Origin: Psococerastis gibbosa
Taxonomy: Eukaryota; Arthropoda; Insecta; Psocodea; Psocidae
Assembly: GCA_963971405.1 (NCBI GenBank)
Contig: OZ020486.1
Span: forward strand, 40,261,419-40,325,418
DNA: 64,000 bases
Reading direction: 5' to 3'
Below, piece by piece: positions 35,201 through 46,700 of this stretch; the stretch's first letter is position 1, and each line of letters starts with the position of its first letter. Made by a program: the position numbers and the translations under genes. The notes under the pieces were generated by a model. It saw nothing but the letters and a program-made list of their open reading frames with translations, made no database searches and was not told where the DNA came from.

Positions 35201-38200
35201 TGCAGACACGTCTTTACAAATCACTTAAGGTTTGGTCAATGTATGCCGACTTGGAAGAAAGTTTCGGCACTTTTAAGGTAAATATCTGGATTGCGACTTT
35301 TTTTTAAGTATTTAAGTTTTTTTGACGACTTCATATTTTTAAATCTTCATAATGTTTTATTTCGATGCAATTGTCTAAAATAGAAAAGGCCAATAGAAAA
35401 TAATGGCCTTTTCGGCCTGCTGCTCCTGACACATTTAATCTGTAGCCTTTAAATAGAGGGCGTTTGCAATAATTGCAACTGTTCTAGGCCTATTAGTAAT
35501 ATGAATGTTGTTTCATCTTTAGGAGTTATTATTTCTATGTGCCTTAAATACACCGGTACTTGAATGAATTTTATTCTTATTTTTCAGACATGTAAAGCAG
35601 TGTATGATCGAATCATCGACTTGAAAATAGCAACTCCTCAAATTATTATCAACTATGGGCTGTTTCTTGAAGAGCAGAATTATTTTGAAGAAGCATTCCG
35701 AGCGTACGAGAAAGGGATCGCTTTATTCCGTTGGCCATATGTTTACGACCTTTGGAACACTTATCTGACCAAATTTCTTGGAAGGTTTGTACTTTAACCG
35801 GTGCATGATGTTACAACTGGTGTAGAATTCTAATAAAGGAAGTTTTTTTTTTTTAATATAATGAAATACAAGTAATTTAATGAATGTGTCCGAATAACCC
35901 CTTCAGGCGCCTCACTATGTAACTTAACACTTGTGTTGAGTTACGTCTCTGATCCGATGGTGTGTAGAGGCTCGCACAAGTACAACCACGCTACCACCTT
36001 GCCACCGGAGCCGATGATTGATATAAAGCCGTAGATATTTGCAACCCCTAAAGCCCACATTCTAACATCTAAGACGGTTTATTGTTCAAGTTGTAGCTTA
36101 GGGTTTCTTAAGTCAGTCTGATGATGGTATTACCACCGTAACAGCTGTCACTTTTAACTATGTGGAATTGTTGCAAAATAAATAGACTTTCGTTTAAAGT
36201 TTGACATTGTTGCCATCCATTGCGATTCTAATATTATGAACCAGTATGTTATAACGTCAGTTGCAATACTTAGTTAAATTTTTTGGTAGATATGGTGGGA
36301 GTAAGTTGGAGAGAGCCCGTGACTTATTTGAGCAATGCCTGGAGAATGTGCCCGCCAAATTCGCTAAAAATCTGTACCTACTGTTCGCCCGCATGGAGGA
36401 GGAACATGGAATGGCGCGGCACGCCATGGCCGTCTATGAACGCGCCACTGAAGCGGTACTGCCTGAAGAACGTCCCGTAATATTTAATATTTATATTAAA
36501 AAGGTAAGTAACTGTCCGACCAGCAGCCCGATCATGGCGATTTTAATACCGGGGTTAATCTAATGCCATGTCACGTGATGGTATTAATTCAATTGTTAAA
36601 AATAAATTAACATCAGATTTCAGAATTTTTTAATTTTTGATGTTGGTAATCGTCGCAAGGGTACTAAGCGTGGAAAATACAAATTGTGTCTATTTAAACA
36701 AGGGAATGCGTCAGTTCAGTTCTTCAGTATTGCCAACATCACAATTAATTAAAAACATTCGGAAATTTACTGTTCATTTATTTTAAACAATTGAATTAAT
36801 ACCATCACGTGACATGGTATTATGTTAACCCCGGTTTTAAAATCGCCATGATCGGGCTGCTGCTAATAAAAGCCGTGAAAACTTCGATTTCAGAAACGCA
36901 TTTGACATTTGCTGTAGATCGGACATTGCTTTAATTCTTATTCATCATTATTTTCTACATTAGCGTAAGTCTCAAAATGGAAATAAAAAACAATTGGAGT
37001 TGCCCTGTAAGAAAAATTACGTTTGTACAAAATGCATCGGTAATTTGAAAATTCAAGTCAGTGTTATTCGACTTACTCCTCTTTGCATTTGAATTGTACA
37101 ATTGCAGGAGCACTCCAACTCTAATGCTAAGCTAAACACTGCGTAAACTGTAAAGTAAGTTAACTCGTAGGCTGTGCACTTGGATTTAAAGTAACGTAGA
37201 TCTTCTGTAATGCAAGAAACTGATACAAAATTGTAAATTATATCCCATAAATATGTTCATATATTGAACTGTTAGCAGTTTATCAAAATATAATCAAATC
37301 AAACGCGTTTTTGTCAATGTCTCGCAAGTGACCGAACCGAAGGCAATTTACAAGTATGTATTTGTGCGGCAGAAATCATCTCTGCCTTTTTGGCAGTAGC
37401 TTTCGTTTTTGTCTACTGTCGGTATTATGTGTGCAGGAAGACATATGCCAAGCGTTCTATTTTTCTCCTTACAGGCCGCAGAAATCTATGGTGTTCCTAG
37501 AACAAGGCAAATATACGAAAAGGCTATTGAAGTACTTGAAGACAGCAATGCTAGGGAAATGTGCATGAGGTTTGCTGAAATGGAAACGAAACTTGGGGAA
37601 GTGGACCGAGCCCGCGCCATCTACGGGCATTGCAGTCAACTTTGCGACCCAAGGGTACGTCTTCTCTATTTTAATTGGTTAAGTTGTTTACCTGCGAATG
37701 CAGGCAGAACAGAAACAGTCGCGTTGCAATACCATACATATGATTTTCTTTGTAGAGGTTGTGAAAAACCACGCACGGCCATGCTGCCTGTGGAAAAAGC
37801 CACTTTACCCTGTATAAATAAATGTTCTTTTTGAGACGAAATTGATTGATTAATTGATTGACTGACTGACTACAATATAACCGTCATTTCCCCTCATAAG
37901 GCGTTATCAGTATTTTTGCCAGTTTCAAAGCCGATGGTTGCATTGCGCTATTGCCAAGCAAACTAGGATAATTGTTTTATTGTTACTGTATGTTGCTAAT
38001 CAATTGAGTTCAATTATTGGACTAGGCCATATAGGATTAAATTATTTGTGATCGAAACAGTTTCTTTTCAAAACTACAATAATATCAAGCTTCGATAGTT
38101 TATTCGATTATTATTATTATTATATATTAGAATTGAACAAAATAGGGAAAATAAAAAAAGAATTAAAAAAATACTTAATTTTAAATACAGACTATTAGCC

Positions 38201-38514
38201 ATTTCATTATACATATAATTTTACATCAATATATAATAATATATAATAGTATAAATAATAAATATATATAAATACATCCTTCAGAGTTCAGAAGGATCTC
38301 ACTCATTGTAGAAAGCTAGAGTGAGTACTATATAATGGTTTATTATTAATTATTATTAATTTTATTTATATCTTGCAGAGCCACTGCACTATGATCGCTC
38401 GATAAGCGGAAGCTTGAGCGTGATAATGCTGATTAATAACAAATTGTTGTTCTCAATAAATGCACCTTGTCCGGGGTTACCGGTCAAGGAAAAAAGTGAA
38501 GTGAAGTGAAAGTG

Positions 38515-38547
<33 letters not shown>

Positions 38548-41098
38548 GGAATCTCTAATTACGTTACCGACTAGATGATCACAGAAGACTAACGATGCGT
38601 GCTGAAATTGAGTTCATAAGTGCAATTTCTCTAACCTAATTTTGAATTAAAGAAAATGTATGAATTTTATTGAGAAAAGCCTAACTAGTGCTTCTTCTTC
38701 TTGAGTTGCAATCTATTGATTGGTTTGCAGCGAATGTTTTAGTCTTCTCCACTCTTGTCTGTCTTGTGCGGTCTTTTTTAATCCTTTGTGGGTGTCGCAC
38801 CCTTGTGCTAGTCGTAATAATATGTTATTGGCCGGAAATAGCTTCAATGATGATGAAAGGCGAAGACTATCGCTGAGATCTTGCTGACATGCAATAGATT
38901 TCGCGATATGCGATTAACTCTATCTGAGAATAACTCACGTCACAGTGAATGCGTGGAATAGTGTAAATTGTTAATACTTATTTGATCTAAGGTGTATCCC
39001 ATTCCTTACGCAAAAGTAATCTTTAATGTTTTAATTTGTTCTAAGGTAACCGCCGATTTCTGGCAAGCTTGGAAAGACTTCGAAATTCGCCATGGCAACG
39101 AAGATACCATGAGGGAAATGTTGAGAATAAAGAGAAGTGTCCAGGCAACTTATAATACGCAGGTATGTTATATACTTACCAATTCCACATGGAAAAGTAC
39201 CATAGTTTTCAGGGAAATTATAGAAAGGGGGGGTGCCGGGGTGGTATGTTGATCCAGTCTCAGACCGCCCTGACCGACTCCTCACATATGGCAGTTGAAT
39301 GCTGTAAGAGCGGTTCCCATCATCGTTTGAAAAGTATTGGAAACAATACTGGACGACTCCACTATGGATTTACTGATACTTTTCAAGCAGTGGTGGGACC
39401 GTTTTGACTTGCGTTCTGTGACGTGTAATGTTGACGCAAGAAAGTTTCACTGTTTAAGAGTAAATTATTCACTGTTATGCAGTACTGAAACTCCAAGTCC
39501 CAATTCAGAGTGAAACTTTCTTGAAATGGCGTCGACAGTAAGTCGACGTTATTGTTATTGAGTTTTGTTATTTTAAAGTAGTAGCTCTGATGCTTTAATT
39601 TACTGAGTGTCAATAAGAGACCACCGTTGGGAGCAATGCAAAGCATGAGGATCACCAAAAAGCGATAGTAGTTCAATTTGACCATCCGCCGTGCCACTTC
39701 CGCACACACTGCAACACCTGCTTCGAAATGAAGAAAGATTCTCCCCTCTCGGCATTGCATACCCAAGTCCACCCTCTGAGGAGGACCAGGGGTTGACAAC
39801 ATGAGCGCGGCAGCCCATAGGGGCTTAACGCCTATTTATTAATACATAAAAACATTGCCATCCGGCAAGGGGAATAAAACAGCTTTTGTTGAACCCACGA
39901 TATACAATGTATGCCGTACCGGGGCCTACACACTAGCTAACCGGTCTAGAGCTTACACGATAAGACACTGATTGATTGATAGAATATAATATGTTCATGG
40001 TTGGCAACTTGTTACTATTCCATTGCCAAACATCCACTCATTATTGCAGATAACAGGCTGACGGCTATTCCCTGTGTATAGCAAATATAAGATTCATAGG
40101 GTACATGTATTATTTTCGGTTTCTTTAAGGTTAACATGATGTCTGCACAAATGTTGTCCGCTTCGGCGACGTCAATGGGAACTGTGGCAGATCTGGCGCC
40201 TGGCGCTAAGGACGGAATGCGCATGCTCGAAGCGAAGGCTGCGGAAATGGCCGTGCTCGAGCCGACAAAGGCTGGCGGGGCCGCGGCAGGCGCTGCTGGA
40301 ATACTGTTCGTGCGGGGGGAGACCCATGTCGTTGGAGACCAAGGGAAAGTCACCAAAGTCGTCAACCCTGATGAGATTGCGATTGATGAAGACTGGGAGG
40401 AAGGGGACAACAGCGATAATGATGCTGAACCTGAAGGTAATTAGGAAAATCTAACGTTACTCATGTTCTACTAAAACCCCAGGGAAATGTCTTCAGTTTA
40501 TTTTACTATCTGTCTAACCGAACTTGTGAGATTAGGCAGAAACAAGCTCAGAATGGTGATTGCCTGAGAAAGCGATCCAACCTGTAGAATATGTGAGGAC
40601 GAAATAGCCACCTATGTCATATTTGAATGTGACTACGCAATGGAGGCTCCAACCCTTATAAAGACCCCTGAGCTTAAGTTTTACATTATTTTCACTTTGA
40701 CTGGACGCCATCTTGAAATCGTTGATTTGTCGGAAAAAGTGTTGATTACCATTATCGTAGAGACGTAGATAATAATACGGGCTTTCAATCAGATTTTATT
40801 TCATTCCTTTGCGACCAATATTAACCAAGATATGAATTATATAAGGGTTTAATCATGGAACAAAATGGCGGAAGTCGAACATTGGTCACCATCTCAATAG
40901 GTAGATGAATCTCCCTAAAAGACCAGTTACGGTCTAGAATTAAAAAAAAAAAAAAAAAAACATAAAACTTTATGTTAGGTAAAGGATTGAGGTCCTAACC
41001 ACTATCGTTTCATTTCAGATATTCCAGTCGAAAAGCCGATACCTACTGCTGTTTTTGGAAGCTTGAATCCTTCTAGTTCAAACAATAGCAACGACTGA
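25794..41098 (+). CDS. SYF1: Pre-mRNA-splicing factor SYF1 (XAB2 homologue)
   Basis: Fifteen exons join with agreeing phases and give 859 residues (human XAB2 has 855): 25794-25823, 26099-26371, 27120-27317, 27715-27899, 31188-31302, 32355-32502, 33723-33874, 34586-34806, 35115-35277, 35588-35784, 36290-36503, 37475-37654, 39046-39162, 40130-40436, 41019-41098. SYF1 is a HAT-repeat (half-a-TPR) scaffold of the Prp19-associated complex in the spliceosome; XAB2 also acts in transcription-coupled repair. The start [24 protein letters not shown] and blocks such as [60 protein letters not shown] and [18 protein letters not shown] follow the family throughout. The tail (VNPDEIAID... [10 protein letters not shown]) is acidic as expected. 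Introns contain a hAT-like MITE, a 2.5-kb LINE, four foldbacks and RTE fragments. AATAAA at 41664-41669 may end the transcript. Confidence 0.96.
26429..26738. mobile_element. hAT-like MITE with 8-bp target duplication
   Basis: The left end CAGGGTCTCAACGTGTGG and the inverted right end CAAGGGTTCCCAACCGTTTT are typical of non-autonomous hAT elements. Inner repeats of TGGTCCACGG add to this. The flanks ATCTAGAT (26421-26428) and AGCTAGAT (26739-26746) differ at one base. The 310-bp element lies in SYF1 intron 2, which is otherwise ordinary. Confidence 0.8.
28575..31035 (+). mobile_element. 5'-truncated LINE with RT, RNase H and zinc knuckle (13-bp target duplication)
   Basis: RT reads through three frames: [45 protein letters not shown] and GFRKHRST; then [35 protein letters not shown] and catalytic CADD; then [16 protein letters not shown]. 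At least two frameshifts (near 29080 and 29500-29540) separate them. A second frame (30019-31020) holds RNase [23 protein letters not shown] and [23 protein letters not shown]. The zinc knuckle [18 protein letters not shown] follows. GGTTGGTGCAAAA flanks it (28562-28574, 31036-31048), with a TAAG-type tail before the right copy. It is sense-oriented in SYF1 intron 4. Confidence 0.93.
32210..32238. repeat. (TA)n microsatellite
   Basis: About 14 TA units in SYF1 intron 5. Confidence 0.85.
32550..32762. mobile_element. Foldback element family 1, short copy F
   Basis: GGCGGCTATTCCACCGACCT on the left and its complement on the right, then TGCAAGTGCAAGTG and TGACGTGGTAGCAGACAT in both arms with a short loop. 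It keeps the outer and CGTGGTAGCAGACAT blocks of the family but lacks the long core. It lies in SYF1 intron 6. Confidence 0.8.
32809..33221. mobile_element. Foldback element related to family 1, copy G
   Basis: The left end AGGCGTGTATTCCACTCGTC and the right end GACCAGTGGAATACCCGCCT are imperfect inverted copies. They continue as AATTTTACTTCA and GAAGTAAAATT. The inside holds the family's GATTTTACTCTATGG and TTATTGATCA stretch. It lies 46 bp after copy F in the same intron. Confidence 0.7.
33560..33660 (-). mobile_element. RTE-type LINE fragment
   Basis: The minus strand reads [14 protein letters not shown], the arginine-rich C-terminal motif of RTE LINEs. The preceding 33340-33520 has related, untranslatable sequence. 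It lies just before SYF1 exon 7. Confidence 0.4.
34240..34470 (-). mobile_element. RTE-type LINE C-terminal fragment
   Basis: The minus strand reads [15 protein letters not shown] and continues with an arginine-rich segment, the usual end of RTE LINE proteins. Frames are broken. It lies in the SYF1 intron before exon 8. Confidence 0.5.
34822..34885 (+). repeat. Dispersed repeat 'ACTTGGTTAAGTC' copy 3
   Basis: It begins 15 bp after the donor of SYF1 exon 8 and aligns with copies at 10470 and 21418 from ACTTGGTTAAGTC to CAGCTTG. Confidence 0.55.
36521..36863. mobile_element. Foldback element family 3
   Basis: CAGCAGCCCGATCATGGCGA is inverted at the right end, followed by GGGGTTAA, ATGCCATGTCACGTGATGGT and TATTAATTCAATTG. 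The arms are over 80 bp with a loop of about 150 bp. It begins 17 bp after the donor of SYF1 exon 11. Confidence 0.9.
37832..37871. repeat. Degenerate (TTGA)/(GACT) tetranucleotide repeat
   Basis: ATTGATTGATTAATTGATTG followed by ACTGACTGACTAC, in SYF1 intron 12. Confidence 0.75.
38516..38548. repeat. (ATT)n microsatellite
   Basis: About 11 ATT units in SYF1 intron 12; a shorter run lies near 38107. Confidence 0.85.
40495..40660 (+). mobile_element. LINE C-terminal zinc-knuckle fragment
   Basis: The plus strand reads [22 protein letters not shown], the zinc knuckle of Jockey/I-type LINEs, after a stop-broken lead. It lies in the last SYF1 intron. A poly-A at 40941-40958 is too far away to assign with certainty. 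Confidence 0.55.
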
Positions 41099-42368
41099 AC
41101 TTTCTTAGTATTTATAGCATACTATATGTACTGTATCTTGAGTGTGGTTGTCATCTGTTGGGCTCCCAGTACAGTGGCAATTTCTACACGACTGCTTCAG
41201 GAGACCATCCTTCCTGTTGTGCATTCAGAGGAAAGCCTGAATAATTGTGATAGAAATACAGTAAACGCAATTACTCATTATGATTAGTTTGATTCTGGCT
41301 ATGTTCATACCATGCCGTCGTACCAAGTGTACGTGGGTGGTCCGACAATTACTCTTCCACAGGTGGGCAAAACAAAACTACAAGTCCGATTCGACTGAAA
41401 TTTTGACAGACGTGGTCTGCTGGAGTGGACTATACAATTGTACATGTCTCATGCGATAGTGGCGCCATGGGACGGTGAGGCTAAGTAATTGTCGGACCAG
41501 CCTCGTATATTCGGGTATTTATCATGTACATACTTGTGGCATTGTGAAGAACAGTTATATTTTTGTTTACATTTCAGGCTCTAAGCGTAAAAAAACAAAA
41601 ACTAAGTGTTTTTGCAAAACTTATTATAACTACTATAACTAGAATAATTAGTAAAACCAAAATAATAAACTTGCATCTTCTCCTCGAGTTGAGCAAGTCT
41701 CAAATCGCTGATAAGGTGTAAACTGTGGTAGTGGATTTCCCTCTGTTGATGGCAGTTCTTGCCTAAAGCGCTCAGGGTTCTATACTAACATCAGCGGGTG
41801 TCTTTCGTATTTTCCATGCATCGTCGTTTGGCTACTCGTTAGGATAGCTGAAAAAAGCTTGTGATGCGCCCATGCTGGACTACTAGGGACCAATTTAAAA
41901 AAAAAAAAATACAGTATTTTTATTATGGATATATAATATATTTAGCTAATAAGGTAAGATAAACTTTATGTCAGGTATATGCCTACATAAGAAGCTAAGG
42001 TTATGCTATCCAATGTCTCACATATCACCATTAAAATAATATAGATCGTTATTGGATTGGTAAAAATCTTTAAATCATGATTAATTTGTAATAGGCCTAC
42101 TGCACTGAATCTTCCAGAAATAATTAATAATAGTAATTTTTATATATATAAGGCCTATGACATCGTTTGTATTGTATAATGGAAAAATAAAAGAGCGTTC
42201 AACACAAGAAATGAGTTCAAATTATACTTAAAAGCAATATTATAAATTATACTTAGTAAATAATGATAAATGTAACTGCTGCTAACTATAAGTATAACAC
42301 CTACAGACTTCATAATATAGGTTATAAATGCAGATATATCAGTAAAAAAAATTGAGCTTTGTATCTAG
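41099..42368. other. Region between the convergent 3' ends of SYF1 and the BTB gene
   Basis: UTR and AT-rich spacer. AATAAA at 41664-41669 fits SYF1. On the opposite strand TTTATT (minus-strand AATAAA) near 41919 is a candidate for the BTB gene. No other gene is seen. Confidence 0.5.
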
Positions 42369-43367
42369 CTATGGTGCTGTAGATGATATCTTCTGTAGAG
42401 TCTCTTTAAAGAGTTCTATTTTCATATTTTTAAGTTCCAAGAACCCATCAGTTTCAACAATTTCTTTAATGTGTTTCTTTATGTAATCTAATGTAACATC
42501 TTTCAGATACGCACAATGATACTGATCAGCCAGATTTAATGTTTTGAAAGCATTTTCTGGTGTTAATTGCTGTTTTAAAAAATACGCAGTCACGTTTTTT
42601 AACGAATTTAGCTGATATTTATCAGCGGCACAAAATAGTTTTGTTGCCATAGGGTGAGAGTCTAATTTGTCTTCCGGAATCAAGTCGGTGTACATATAGG
42701 CAAGCATCTCTTCAATGGTGTCATACTCTGTGTCTTTGATTTCAACTCTATTACTCTTGCTTTCCTGCCGTTCTGATGTGAACATGGCCTCAAAAACGCT
42801 GCTGCGATTTGCTAAAATGGCTTTGTGTGCTTTAATTTTCTTCTTGCCCACTATTAAAACGACGTCGCTGAACGATTCATAGTCCCATAATTTGCCGTCA
42901 AGTTTATTTTGAGATGTCGGAAATAATAATGGCAAATCTGTATCACGGCGGACGGTTAAATTAACATTAAACCTCAGGTGGTTGTCTTTCAAGTAAGTAT
43001 GACTGTTCTCTAATACAGTTGACCGTTTTACCAAAGGAACCTGCCAATAATCTTTTGCTTTTGTAAATTTTGCTTCTTGTACATACTGGGCACAATCCTT
43101 CCCACCGTTTCTCGTCACTAAACACACACAAAACATTGCGAACGTCACCTCTTCTTTGGGTGAAATTAGTGAAAGATACCATTCGATGAATCCGTCATTA
43201 TTCTCTGTTACACATAACATTTGAAAGGTCGTTAATTTATTGTCCACCAATGGAAATATCTCTGACCAAATACGTTTTGCTACTGACTTAAAATTTGGAA
43301 CTATCCACGTGTAACTTGCGTCGCTGACCTCCACTGAACCCACTGGACCTAAAGTTGAATTAGCCAT
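42369..43367 (-). CDS. MATH-BTB domain protein, speckle-type POZ (SPOP)-like
   Basis: A complete 332-residue frame in a single exon, starting MANSTLGPVGSVEVSDASYT. The MATH (TRAF-like) domain covers about 15-140 (YTWIVPNFKSV, then FIEWYLSLISPKEE). The BTB/POZ domain covers about 160-262 (SFSDVVLIVGKKKIKAHKAILANRSSVFEAMF, VEIKDTEYDTIEEMLAYMYT) and a 3-box/BACK helix region about 265-325. Proteins of this type are substrate adaptors of Cullin-3 ubiquitin ligases: MATH binds the substrate, BTB binds Cul3 and dimerises. The MATH domain is divergent from SPOP itself and I see no C-terminal nuclear signal. This points to one of the lineage-expanded arthropod SPOP-like (TDPOZ-like) genes rather than the roadkill orthologue. 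The absence of introns suggests an origin by retroposition or expansion. It is head-to-head with Hakai. Confidence 0.93.
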   Translation of the reverse strand: MANSTLGPVGSVEVSDASYTWIVPNFKSVAKRIWSEIFPLVDNKLTTFQMLCVTENNDGFIEWYLSLISPKEEVTFAMFCVCLVTRNGGKDCAQYVQEAKFTKAKDYWQVPLVKRSTVLENSHTYLKDNHLRFNVNLTVRRDTDLPLLFPTSQNKLDGKLWDYESFSDVVLIVGKKKIKAHKAILANRSSVFEAMFTSERQESKSNRVEIKDTEYDTIEEMLAYMYTDLIPEDKLDSHPMATKLFCAADKYQLNSLKNVTAYFLKQQLTPENAFKTLNLADQYHCAYLKDVTLDYIKKHIKEIVETDGFLELKNMKIELFKETLQKISSTAP

Positions 43368-43749
43368 AATTATCAGCTATTTCATGTGTGACTATTGAAT
43401 TTTCATATGAGGAAAATTAGAGTGAAGGTCCACACTAAACTAATTTCACAGTTGGAACACGACAATTACATTATATTGCATGGCATTACTTATTCATCTA
43501 GGATGACAATTAACAACTGAAATGGTACAGACTTGAAATCACCGGATCAAAAGTCGAGTTCTAAACAACTCAAAACAATATTTTGCCGCCAATATTTCAT
43601 ATCTGGTTTAAACTGTCGCAATTTTGCAAAACAAATGCGCTTGCGTATACGGAATGGAATTTCCGATTTTATTTATTCTTTTCAAAATGTAAACAAATAA
43701 TTTTTATACTAGGGAAAATTTCTTATCTTTGTTGGATTGTCAGCAGATT
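43368..43749. promoter_or_regulatory. Divergent promoter between the BTB gene and Hakai
   Basis: The start codons are 382 bp apart and point away from each other. No TATA box stands out. AAATGCGCTTGCGTATACGG near 43630-43650 is the only GC-rich patch and a candidate core region. Function is inferred from layout. Confidence 0.5.
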
Positions 43750-46700
43750 ATGGAAAATATGAGAGGTGGCAGAGGAAGAGGCAGACGTGCACGTGGCAGA
43801 GGCGGTAGAGGGGGCGCCAGGAGAAAGAAGAGCGTAAGTGATTTCTTCATTTCGCGACTGCGGGATGACCGAGGGAAACTGACTCACTACAGTATTTCTA
43901 AAACTAATTGACATCGGCCGGCATTCCTTAGTAAAATGCAATTTGTTGCATTTCGGTACGGACTGAGAATGAGAGGAATTGTAATTTGTTTGTACTACTA
44001 TTGTATCTGAATTTTAACTAAATTGCATGCTACGTACTGTAGGGATTGTATTGCCGAATAGGAATGGTCAGAATAGACCCATATATAATCTGCTGGTGCT
44101 GAAGGTGGGTACAGGCTAAATGGCAATTACTTATCGTGATTTCTTTTAATCAATTGTCAAATGTGAGGGAGGTGTTGGATTGGAAGAGTTAATTCGATCG
44201 ATGCCCGGTACACAAGGGCGATCCGAAAGCCAGTGCAGTACGGACAATTTCTCATAGGAACAAATACGTTGGTACAAGAAAAAACAGTCAATTTATGAAC
44301 GAATATTTTTGGCGCTGAGGGCTGAGACAGTGTGTTGTCCGCTTCACGCCAGTATCAGACTTCTTAAGTATGCAAATGTATCTAGATGATTTAGAAGAAT
44401 GGATCAATCTTTGGCGCATAAAACTAAACGCAGACAAATCTAAGGCAGTTCTCTTCACCAACAGAAGAAATGTCAATACTCGAAATCTCATCTTAAACAA
44501 CACAAACGTAATATGGTACAACTAAGCAAAGTACCTAGACTCAAAACTTCAGTGGAAAGCACAAATAAACTCCAATAAAAAAAGGCTACTGCTGCAAGGT
44601 TCAACTGTACCCTACTCGGCAATTAAACAAAAACTATCACTCAAGAATAAAACATTCCTGTACGAAGCAATAATCAAACCTGATAAATATGGTTTGCCAA
44701 GACTGGGGCACTGCGTCACAGACTCAACTCAAAGAGATTGCAAACCTCTCAAAAACAAGGTTCTTACGACTGATCACAGCCGCTCCTTACTACGTTCCTA
44801 ACACAATAATTTCAAGAGACTTAGATGTAAACACAGTCAAGACCTACATCATGGATAAAGCTTTAAAACTTTACAAACGAACCTCAGCATCTGAAAACCC
44901 GTAGTAAACAGGACACATTTCGAATTCCAAATTCTCCAGGTCTGTTACTATCAGAAAACTAGTCAAGAAACTGTCATTACTAATTCATAGCACGAGCTCA
45001 GCCGTTTTCATAAAAGTTTCAAGAACTTATTCTAACAAACAATACCATGTACATTTATAGTTTAAAATCATAGATTTGATTCAAGGTATCAGTGTAAAAA
45101 CTGGCGTTCGAGTCGTCTGTGTGAACCTTCCACAACAGCTCATGTGGCTTTCTAGTCATGAATTACTGCTATATATTACAGGCAGTAAAAATTCAATTAA
45201 ACTAAAATTACTATATTGTACTTCAATTTCGCCATGGGTACAATGTGACTTCCGTCACCTTACCGTCTAGTATATTTTTGTTTCACCCGAAATTCAATTC
45301 ATCCCATGCTTAAATCAAAAGATTAACAACCCCTAAAATCCAAAGTGCGTAAATGAGGTTCCACTTAGCGGTTAAGCTTCCCACTTTCAGTTTTCGAGCT
45401 TTCTCTTGGATCCTGTTTCCTTGGCAAAACTGTCAAAAGTCTTATTCCATTATTTTGGCGGCTCTTTTAAACCATATAGTGCTCATCATCTGCAATCACT
45501 GGACACGAAAACTTCATAAGCTGCATCATAGAGGGAACAATAGATGGCGTCAACCGACCTGGGCGCCCAAGAAACGAGTATCTGCAGAAAGTTATGAAGG
45601 ATGTAGGGGCCAAGACATACATGGAGCTGAAGAGGGCGTGCCAGGATCGAGGGGAGTGGAGGCATTGAAGTCACATGTTGCTGCCAACCAGCCATCCGGC
45701 TGTAACTTGAAGAAGAAGAAGTGCTCATCAGTTTTAGAGTTTTCGATTTCGCTTTATCCCTTCAGGTGTTTATGAAATCGACACCTGATCGCCCAGAGCG
45801 ATGAAATGAAATGAAAAAACGACTTTATTGCAAACAAAAGGCGAACAATAAGACTATACAGCCTGTCTTTTCCTGCTGTAACCATACCATTGGTCATGGC
45901 TTCATGGACACGGCAAAATCAAACCACATGAGAATTTTTCTCTGAATTAGGTATCCAAATTATGGCTAAATTCAGAAGCCCGTATTCTCTAACATGATGC
46001 TTTACAGGGGCTATGAAATCCTGTCCCACTGCAGCAATGGAGATAGTACTACACTTCCCACCCCTCCATGTTGCAGTGGAAACTTCAGCCGAAAGGGCAT
46101 TATTAGGAGCGGGTTAAGAAGGAGTGGAAGGGCTCAGACTCAGCCTCTCTGACTACGTCTGACCACTGCCTGGATATGCCAAGCGATAGAATCCATCCAA
46201 AATACTGTTTTAGGAGGGAATTCGAAACTATATTAGGGACAAAGAAAGAATACTGCGAATCAGCAGGAATTCTCAATAGTGACACAATCAAGTGGTTTAC
46301 TGATGGCTCTAAGCTGGGACATACAAAACCAAGAACAGGCCTTGGCGTCTTTAGGGTTATATATCAGAAGTCTCTTGGGGATACAACTACAGTCTTGCAG
46401 ATTCTGCAATGAAGGAGTGGAGGACCTCAAGCACATTCTCCTTCATTGCGATACAATCGCACGAAGAAAAGCAGCATGATCGGGAAGCTTACAGTTACAT
46501 GTAAAAGACCTACAACTTCTAAATCCCCTCAAGATCCTGGTTCTCCTGAGGGAGATAGTTCTCGAGGAAGAGATGTAGAAGTGATGTAGATACTTTGTTG
46601 TAGGGGCACAATAGGCCAAATAGGCTTAAGTGCACACAGGTAACACCTGTACCCCAATTTAAAAAAAAAAAAAAAAAAAAAGACTATAAAGTCTTGTTTT

